25,706 nt of DNA from CAVTZP01 sp964456815 (GTDB lineage: Bacteria > Chloroflexota > Dehalococcoidia > Dehalococcoidales > BS750m-G39), in NCBI GenBank assembly GCA_964456815.1, contig CAYWCO010000006.1, positions 1 to 25,706 of the forward strand. Direction: 5' to 3'. This document shows positions 20,273 to 25,706 of the stretch, piece by piece (positions within the stretch are counted from its first letter, which is position 1; the number at the start of each line of letters is the position of its first letter). Under the pieces are notes generated by a model, which saw only the letters and a program-made list of their open reading frames with translations, searched no databases and had not been told where the DNA came from. A program made the position numbers and the translations under genes.

Positions 20273-22720
20273 ATGATGAAAAAAAAGCTTGAGATTGTAC
20301 GCACCACCACCTGGTCTGCCGGACCTGGCTGTCATGGCGGCTGCGGTGTGCTTGCCTACATTGAGGATGGGAAGCTGGTCAAGATTGAGGGAGACCCAGA
20401 CCACCCCTGGAATCAGGGCCGTCTCTGCACCAGGTGTCTGGCAATGACACAGTATGTTAACCATCCCCAGCGGCTGACCCGCCCCCTCAAGCGGGTGGGG
20501 GAGCGTGGGGAAGGCAAGTGGCGGGAGATCTCCTGGGATGAGGCTTTTGACCTTATTGAAAAGAGGCTGGGCAAAATCCGGGAGGAATTCGGCCCGGAGA
20601 GTGTCATCTTTTCTATGGGGACGGGGAGGGACATTGGTTCCTGGATATGCTTGCTAGCCTATGCCTACGGTAGCCCCAACGTAATGTTTTCTCTCAGTGG
20701 GATTGCCTGTTACAGCCCGAGGATAGCCGCTGTAGAAACGGTGCAGGGGGATTACTGCGTGCTTGATGCCGCCCAGTGGTTACCAAAACGCTATGACGAC
20801 CCCAAGTATAAGGTCCCGGAGTGCATCGTAATCTGGGGCTATAACATTCCGGCTTCATGCCCCGACAACGTCTTTGGGCACTGGATTATCGACCTTATGA
20901 AAAGGGGCACAAAAATTATTGCCATTGACCCAAGGCTATCGTGGTTTGCCTCAAGGGCGGAGAAATGGCTCAGGCTTCGGCCGGGGACGGACGGTGCCCT
21001 TGCCATGGGCTTTCTCAACGTGATTATAAACGAGGGCTTATATGATAGAGACTTCGTCGAGAAGTGGACAAACGCAACCCACCTCCTCAGGAGCGACACC
21101 GGCAAGCTGCTCCGGGAAAGCGATTTAATAAAGGATGGCTCCCCCAGCAACTTCGTTGTCTGGGATACCAAGAGGAAACAGCCAGTGGTATGGGACTCTC
21201 ACAATGTGGAGTATAAACTCCCCGGCGTCAAACCAGCACTGGAAGGCGAGTTTAAAATCAGCCTGTCTGATGGAAGCAGAATACCGGTAAAAACGGTATG
21301 GACGGTATTCTGCGAGGAGGTGAACCGGTACCCGGTGGAACGGGTGTCTGAAATCACCTGGGTTCCGGAAAGAGACATTGTTGAGGCGGCACGCCTTTAC
21401 GCCAGGAGCAAACCGGCATCTATCCACTGGGGTGTGCCCATTGATATGACGCCGGCAATCACCCCCACCTCCCAGGCGATTGCCAACTTATGGTGCATTA
21501 CCGGCAATCTGGATATACCTGGTGGTAACGTTATCTCAAGGTATGCCTTTGATGCCGTTGCCTACGCTCTGCCGGGGGCAAAGGGGGTCATCAGGCTGGA
21601 CTCTGAGGAGGCGGATAAGAAGAGGATAGGCGCCGACCGCTACGGCCCCCTGAATAAATTCATCTGGAGGGCGCAAACTGACCTGGCATTAGAACAGATT
21701 TTCACCGAAAAGCCCTACCCCATCAAGGGGATGTGGCTCCAGGGCTGTAACCCGGTAGCCGGCATAGGTCTTGACCCGGCGAAATGGGTTGAGGCGATTA
21801 AGAAGCTTGACTTTGTGGTTGCCGTTGACCTTTTCATGACCCCCACCACCCAGCTAGCCGATGTGGTGCTACCGGCAGCCAGCTTTCTGGAGAAGGATGG
21901 CATAAGGAGCTGGTGGGTGCCGCTTCAGAGCATCAACAAGGCTATTTCCGTCGGCGAATGTAAGCCCGATGTGGAAATAAACTTTGAGCTGGCGAAGAGA
22001 TTTGACCCCAGCCTCCGCTGGAATAACATCTACGAGCTTTTTGACGAGATAATCAAGCCCTCCGGTATGACCTTTAAACAGCTTCAGGAGAAGGGCTGGG
22101 CTTTCCCGCCGGAGGGCCACCCCAGCGCCCCCTACCACCGCTTTGAAAGGGGGCTGCTGCGACCGGACAAGAAACCCGGTTTTCAAACGCCGTCGGGCAG
22201 GATTGAGCTATACTCATCCTTAAGAGAGGAGTGGGGGCTGGAGCCTCTAGCCCACTATGAAGAACCGCCGTTCACCCCCATAAGCCAGCCAGAGCTATAC
22301 CAGAAGTATCCCTTAATCCTGTCCACGGGGAGGCGCTCTCCGGTATACTTCCACTCCGAGCACAGGAATATTCCGTGGCTACGCCAGATTGACCCTGACC
22401 CGGTAATTGAAATCCACCCTGAGACCGCCGGCTCACTCCATATTGACGATGGGGAGTGGATCTGGGTGGAGAACTGGCTAGGGAGGTGCAAACTCAAGGC
22501 AAAGCTTACCCTGGTGGTGCCCAAGTGGATGGTGATGGCGGCTCACGGGTGGTGGTTTCCGGAAAAGCCCGGTGAAGAGCCTTCTCTATTCGGGGTGTGG
22601 GAATCGAATGTAAACCAGCTTATTCCCATGGGTTTTCAGGGCAAGGATGGGCTGGGTGCTCCCATAAAACATCTGCTTTGCCGATTATCCAAGGTTAATG
22701 AGGAGGCAAAAAATGCCTAA
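20273..22720 (+). CDS. Molybdopterin (DMSO reductase family) oxidoreductase, catalytic subunit
   Basis: 815 residues; GGAGGT lies 6 bp before the ATG. The N-terminus holds an Fe-S/molybdopterin domain: Cys20 and Cys24 (GCHGGCG), then GKLVKIEGDPDHPWNQGRLC with Cys52, plus Cys55. The usual first cluster Cys is absent (Gly17 at that place). The likely molybdenum ligand is Cys146 in GIACYSPR. The central MGD-binding folds (VIWGYNIPAS, KIIAIDPRLSW) and the C-terminal molydop-binding domain (LILSTGRRSP, AAHGWWFPEKPGE) are complete. There is no Tat signal, so the enzyme is cytoplasmic. The substrate is unknown; family members range from sulfur-compound and nitrate reductases to acetylene hydratase and hydroxytransferases. 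It overlaps the next gene by 8 bp. Confidence 0.9.
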   Translation: MMKKKLEIVRTTTWSAGPGCHGGCGVLAYIEDGKLVKIEGDPDHPWNQGRLCTRCLAMTQYVNHPQRLTRPLKRVGERGEGKWREISWDEAFDLIEKRLGKIREEFGPESVIFSMGTGRDIGSWICLLAYAYGSPNVMFSLSGIACYSPRIAAVETVQGDYCVLDAAQWLPKRYDDPKYKVPECIVIWGYNIPASCPDNVFGHWIIDLMKRGTKIIAIDPRLSWFASRAEKWLRLRPGTDGALAMGFLNVIINEGLYDRDFVEKWTNATHLLRSDTGKLLRESDLIKDGSPSNFVVWDTKRKQPVVWDSHNVEYKLPGVKPALEGEFKISLSDGSRIPVKTVWTVFCEEVNRYPVERVSEITWVPERDIVEAARLYARSKPASIHWGVPIDMTPAITPTSQAIANLWCITGNLDIPGGNVISRYAFDAVAYALPGAKGVIRLDSEEADKKRIGADRYGPLNKFIWRAQTDLALEQIFTEKPYPIKGMWLQGCNPVAGIGLDPAKWVEAIKKLDFVVAVDLFMTPTTQLADVVLPAASFLEKDGIRSWWVPLQSINKAISVGECKPDVEINFELAKRFDPSLRWNNIYELFDEIIKPSGMTFKQLQEKGWAFPPEGHPSAPYHRFERGLLRPDKKPGFQTPSGRIELYSSLREEWGLEPLAHYEEPPFTPISQPELYQKYPLILSTGRRSPVYFHSEHRNIPWLRQIDPDPVIEIHPETAGSLHIDDGEWIWVENWLGRCKLKAKLTLVVPKWMVMAAHGWWFPEKPGEEPSLFGVWESNVNQLIPMGFQGKDGLGAPIKHLLCRLSKVNEEAKNA

Positions 22721-23054
22721 GAAGATTGGATATGGCTTGCTTATTGATTATGAGTACTGCACCGGTTGTTATGCCTGCCAGATTGCCTGCGCCCAGGAAT
22801 ACAAGTGGCCGGCAGGTATGTCCGGAATCAGGGTAATTGAAGTTGTCCAGAGCCTGCCCAATGATGAGGCATACCTTGCCTACCTGCCATTTCCCACTGA
22901 ATTATGTGTCCTTTGCCCGACTCGTACCAAAAATGGGCTTGAGCCGGCATGCGTCAAGCACTGCATGGCATCCTGCATGAAATACGGCAAGATAGAAGAG
23001 CTAGCCAAAGAAATGGGTAAGAAACCGAGGATGGTGCTCTGGGCGCCACGTTAG
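22713..23054 (+). CDS. Ferredoxin-like [4Fe-4S] subunit of the molybdoenzyme
   Basis: 113 residues from ATG at 22713; AGGAGG ends 6 bp upstream, so this start is preferred to one at 22698. The first cysteine group is C16-x2-C19-x2-C22-x3-C26 (YCTGCYACQIAC). The second is C65-x2-C68-x11-C80-x3-C84, with an additional C88. Two [4Fe-4S] clusters are expected. It is shorter than DmsB/PsrB-type subunits, which carry four clusters. It overlaps the catalytic gene, so the two are made together. No membrane anchor or third subunit follows, so electrons probably pass to a soluble partner, if the reaction is a net redox one. Confidence 0.88.
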   Translation: MPKKIGYGLLIDYEYCTGCYACQIACAQEYKWPAGMSGIRVIEVVQSLPNDEAYLAYLPFPTELCVLCPTRTKNGLEPACVKHCMASCMKYGKIEELAKEMGKKPRMVLWAPR

Positions 23055-23141
23055 TAGTTTAGAAAGTTGTTTAAGCGCGCCGCCGGCGCTGGGATGCAGC
23101 TCTGGGACCCTATGCGCAGCTTGATAAGAGGTAAGGGGGTC

Positions 23142-23170
23142 TTGACAAAGTTGGGGTAGCTATCTATACT
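23142..23170 (+). promoter_or_regulatory. Promoter of the HAAT-type importer
   Basis: TTGACA (23142-23147), 17 bp, TATACT (23165-23170): close to consensus. The start would be near 23177, with about 130 bases of leader before GTG at 23308. This separates the importer's transcription from the molybdoenzyme operon. A GC-rich inverted repeat (AGCGC/GCGCT near 23073-23090) between the two is too weak to call a terminator. Confidence 0.6.
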
Positions 23171-23307
23171 TTCGGAAGAGCAAAGAGTCTCACAGGTTTA
23201 CTAAGTTACCAGAGCCGATATTATAATGGAGGGAGGGGATGAATATATAGGATTTTAAGATAACAAGACCTGATACAGTTTGAATCCTTGGAAAGGAGAA
23301 AAAACAG

Positions 23308-24573
23308 GTGAAAAGGAAGCTGTTATTTGGTTTGATAGCACTTGCACTAGTAGCGGTGCCTTTGCTTGCTGCCTGTGAAGCAGCCCCACCGGAAAAAGAT
23401 AGCATCGTTGTTGGCGCGTCCAGGCCTCTCTCCGGTGCACAAGCTATGATCGGAGACGCGGCATACGGGCCAATCATGACTATGTGGCAGGAAGAGGTCA
23501 ATGCCGCCGGCGGGATATATGTGGAGGAGTATGGCAAGAGCTTGCCCATAGAGTATATCATATATGATGACGCCAGTGATGTGGGCACCATGGTGAGACT
23601 GACAGAAAAACTAATAGTAGAGGACAAGGTTGACATTCTGTTCTCCGCCTGTGGCACCGCTTTCATTTCTGCTCAAGCCCCCATAGCCAATAAGTACGGA
23701 ATGGTACTTGTCACAGCTGAGGGCGGCGCCACGATTATGAGGGACGCGCTTTATGGTCTGCCCTACGTGTTTATCAGCCTGCCTTTTTCCGACCACTACC
23801 AGCTGCCAGTTTTTGCTGACATGCTGGCTGCAAAAGGCGCGGAGACAGCCTATATAGTCAGCATTGCCGACCTCCATGGCGTAGAGTATGCCGGCGTGGC
23901 GGCTATAGAATTCGGTAGGGTAGGAATTGATGTACTGGCTAATGTGAGCGTTCCAATCACCCAGGAGGACTTCGAGCCCATAATCAAGGCAGCCAAAGCG
24001 GCTAACCCCGATGCCTTTTGCGTTTTTGCCTATCCCCCTATAGTCATACCTTGTACCGCCGTGTCAATGGCGCTTGGCTTTAACCCAAAGGCCTTTATAG
24101 TTGGCCCCGGGGGCAACTTCGGGTTTTATGGATTCTCGTTTGGCGAGGATGTCAACGTAATCAACGGGGTAACCACTTTTGCCGCTGCCAACCGGGCAAC
24201 ATCTCCCGAATTTACCGAATTATATGATGACCTTGAGGCAATCGTTGGCCCGGCTATGCTGGATTGGTGGGGGCATCCCTACTACGCGCCCCTGGTGCAA
24301 ATCTGGCAGGAGGCTATCGAGTCGACCGGAACCCTTGACCAGGACGTGATAAGGGATTACATAGCCACCAACCATTTCGATACCATTCTGGGAGATACCT
24401 ACTTCGAGATGTTCGGTGAAAGCGGCGGCGGACTTATGGTTAAGGAAACCCATCCCGGTGAGATTGGTCAGTGGCAGAATGGGACCTTAGAAATCGTAGG
24501 CGGTGGTGACTGGCCGGCCACAGTGCTTACCGGAGAATTTATATACCCCAAGCCGGAGTGGCCAACAGAATAG
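23308..24573 (+). CDS. livK: Branched-chain amino-acid-type (HAAT) ABC importer, solute-binding lipoprotein
   Basis: 421 residues from GTG at 23308 with AAAGGAG upstream. Lipoprotein signal with cleavage before Cys22 (VAVPLLAAC). The rest is a Peripla_BP_6 (LivK-like) protein: DSIVVGASRPLSGAQAMIG at the start, then YIIYDDASDVGTMVRLTEKL and a two-lobe alternating fold to the end (FIYPKPEWP). This family binds branched-chain amino acids, amides, urea or aromatic acids. Conserved residues do not fix the ligand, so livK is used for family only. The permease gene follows after 157 bp. Confidence 0.9.
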   Translation: MKRKLLFGLIALALVAVPLLAACEAAPPEKDSIVVGASRPLSGAQAMIGDAAYGPIMTMWQEEVNAAGGIYVEEYGKSLPIEYIIYDDASDVGTMVRLTEKLIVEDKVDILFSACGTAFISAQAPIANKYGMVLVTAEGGATIMRDALYGLPYVFISLPFSDHYQLPVFADMLAAKGAETAYIVSIADLHGVEYAGVAAIEFGRVGIDVLANVSVPITQEDFEPIIKAAKAANPDAFCVFAYPPIVIPCTAVSMALGFNPKAFIVGPGGNFGFYGFSFGEDVNVINGVTTFAAANRATSPEFTELYDDLEAIVGPAMLDWWGHPYYAPLVQIWQEAIESTGTLDQDVIRDYIATNHFDTILGDTYFEMFGESGGGLMVKETHPGEIGQWQNGTLEIVGGGDWPATVLTGEFIYPKPEWPTE

Positions 24574-24620
24574 TAGACATTGAGTTTAGGAGTTTAGCGG
24601 AAATAGTAAGCAGGTTGTCT

Positions 24621-24684
24621 AAAGGGTGCAAGGATAACAACTCTTGGGAGTGGTTATCCTCCCCCGGGCTTATCCTATACCTTT
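24621..24684 (+). promoter_or_regulatory. Intercistronic hairpin(s) between binding protein and permease
   Basis: AGGATAAC-A-ACTC TTGG GAGT-G-GTTATCCT (24631-24660) is a 12-bp stem with one mismatch. TTATCCT recurs at 24670-24676 and can pair with the same AGGATAA, aided by AAAGG/CCTTT (24621-24625 with 24680-24684). Such structures can protect the upstream message or reduce read-through so that binding protein exceeds permease. Confidence 0.5.
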
Positions 24685-24730
24685 TGGGCAGCCTGCACCT
24701 GTGATTACTAAAGCTTAGAAAGTTATTGTT

Positions 24731-25609
24731 ATGCCTGAGAGCATTGTAACCATCCTGGACTTAGCCATTGGCGGTTTGCTGCTGGGTGGTATCTATGCCC
24801 TGCTTGCTATGGGCTTGAGCTTGCAGTATGGCGTTGCCCGGGTGCTGAACATCGCTCATGGTGAATTCATTATGCTCGGCGCTTTCGGCACCTGGACGCT
24901 TTACACCGTATTCGGCATTAACCCCCTGCTTTCCCTTATCATTGTTGGTCCGATTATATTCATAATCGGTTGGCTACTTCATAGGACTCTGTTTACCCGT
25001 CTTAGCATCACGGCGCCAACACCGGATGCCTATGAGGCCAGTTCTCTGTTAGCCACTTTTGGCCTCCTCTTCATCATTCAAAATCTAGCCTTACTGGGGT
25101 GGGGTGCCAACATAAAGGCATACTCTTATTTAAACTTTGGGGTCAATCTGGGGGGAGCTATATTTACCGCCAACCGCCTGGTAATCCTCGGCTTTGCTAT
25201 AGGCATAGGTTTAGCCTTTTATATCTTTTTAGTCCGTACCCGCATGGGTAAAGCCATCAGGGCGGCGGCCCAAGACCCGGCGACCGCCGGACTCATGGGG
25301 GTAAACATCAACCAGGTGCTGGCTTTATGCTTTGGTCTGGGGGCGGTATTGGCTGCTTTAGCCGGCACACTTATGAGCATGCGGATTCCCATCAATCCGG
25401 CTATGGGTATGAACTATACCATCATTGCCATCATCATTATCGTCCTGGGTGGGCTGGGCAGTATCCCGGGCAGTTTTATCGGGGGTTTTATACTGGGTAT
25501 CATTGGCAGCGTAGTAACCTATCTTGAGCCGAGCTTATCACTGGCTGCCTATTATTTCATCTTCATACTCCTGCTCATGATAAGACCAAAAGGCATCTTG
25601 GGGAAGTAG
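24731..25609 (+). CDS. livH: HAAT-type ABC importer permease LivH
   Basis: 292 residues with about eight membrane helices. Typical LivH features are GGLLLGGIYALLAMGLSLQY near the N-terminus, NIAHGEFIMLGAF, and the cytoplasmic loop RTRMGKAIRAAAQDPATAGL, which contacts the ATPase. The C-terminal half has VLGGLGSIPGSFIGGFILG. The Shine-Dalgarno site is poor. It forms the translocation path with LivM; the ATPases LivG and LivF should lie beyond the window. Confidence 0.95.
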   Translation: MPESIVTILDLAIGGLLLGGIYALLAMGLSLQYGVARVLNIAHGEFIMLGAFGTWTLYTVFGINPLLSLIIVGPIIFIIGWLLHRTLFTRLSITAPTPDAYEASSLLATFGLLFIIQNLALLGWGANIKAYSYLNFGVNLGGAIFTANRLVILGFAIGIGLAFYIFLVRTRMGKAIRAAAQDPATAGLMGVNINQVLALCFGLGAVLAALAGTLMSMRIPINPAMGMNYTIIAIIIIVLGGLGSIPGSFIGGFILGIIGSVVTYLEPSLSLAAYYFIFILLLMIRPKGILGK

Positions 25610-25613
25610 AGAA

Positions 25614-25706
25614 ATGGATATTGCAAGGGTTACCTCCAAAAAGTCGTTTTCACTGGGGTTACTTGGTTTAATCCTAATCTTATTAGCTACTCTACCCCTT
25701 TATGCC
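25614..25706 (+). CDS. livM: HAAT-type ABC importer permease LivM (start only)
   Basis: ATG at 25614, 4 bp after the livH stop, opens a frame that runs to the window edge (31 codons). It begins MDIARVTSKKSF and continues into a hydrophobic helix (LGLLGLILILLATLPLYA), as in LivM. The call rests mainly on gene order. Confidence 0.7.
   Translation, partial: MDIARVTSKKSFSLGLLGLILILLATLPLYA

Noticed and set aside
23226..23258. 10-codon ORF in the livK leader
   Set aside because: No special codon content and no competing hairpins; likely chance.

Overview
The window looks like a chromosomal segment of an anaerobic Chloroflexota bacterium, most likely Dehalococcoidia-like. This is inference from gene content: a type IV pilus locus without secretin genes, an RRM/S21/zinc-ribbon cluster, a cytoplasmic molybdopterin enzyme with a ferredoxin-like subunit, and frequent GTG/TTG starts. 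No rRNA, tRNA, insertion sequence or CRISPR array was seen.

Bases 1-9651 (minus strand) hold a compact type IV pilus operon read right to left: major prepilin, a small MerR/excisionase-like HTH protein, a receiver-ParA (CpaE/TadZ-like) protein, PilB, PilC, two minor prepilins, a PilX-like protein, PilO, a single-chain PilM-PilN fusion, and PilT cut by the window edge. Many genes overlap by a few bases. A 60-bp-spaced direct repeat carrying a 10-bp palindrome lies between the pilin and HTH genes.

Bases 9754-15528 (plus) encode a complete oligopeptide/nickel-type ABC importer (binding protein, two permeases, two ATPases). Bases 15534-17373 encode a zinc-ribbon protein with a long, internally duplicated charged coiled coil. 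It converges on a sugar-nucleotide pyrophosphorylase gene with only 2 bp between the stops. Leftward from there are two RRM proteins, ribosomal protein S21 and a double zinc-finger protein, apparently one operon running 19991 to 17376.

The intergenic region 19851-20272 is the most unusual part. Two good divergent promoters flank a perfect dyad. The rightward one leads into a roughly 235-nt leader holding a 33-codon ORF with a tyrosine cluster (5, 2 and 1 Tyr codons separated by glycines), followed by mutually exclusive pairings and a perfect 18-bp hairpin. This resembles a classical transcription attenuator of a tyrosine-sensing type, placed before a two-gene molybdopterin oxidoreductase operon (20273-23054).

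Bases 23142-25706 start a branched-chain amino-acid-type (HAAT) ABC importer: lipoprotein binding protein, LivH and the first 31 codons of LivM. Its ligand is unknown; proximity suggests, but does not prove, that it feeds the molybdoenzyme's pathway.
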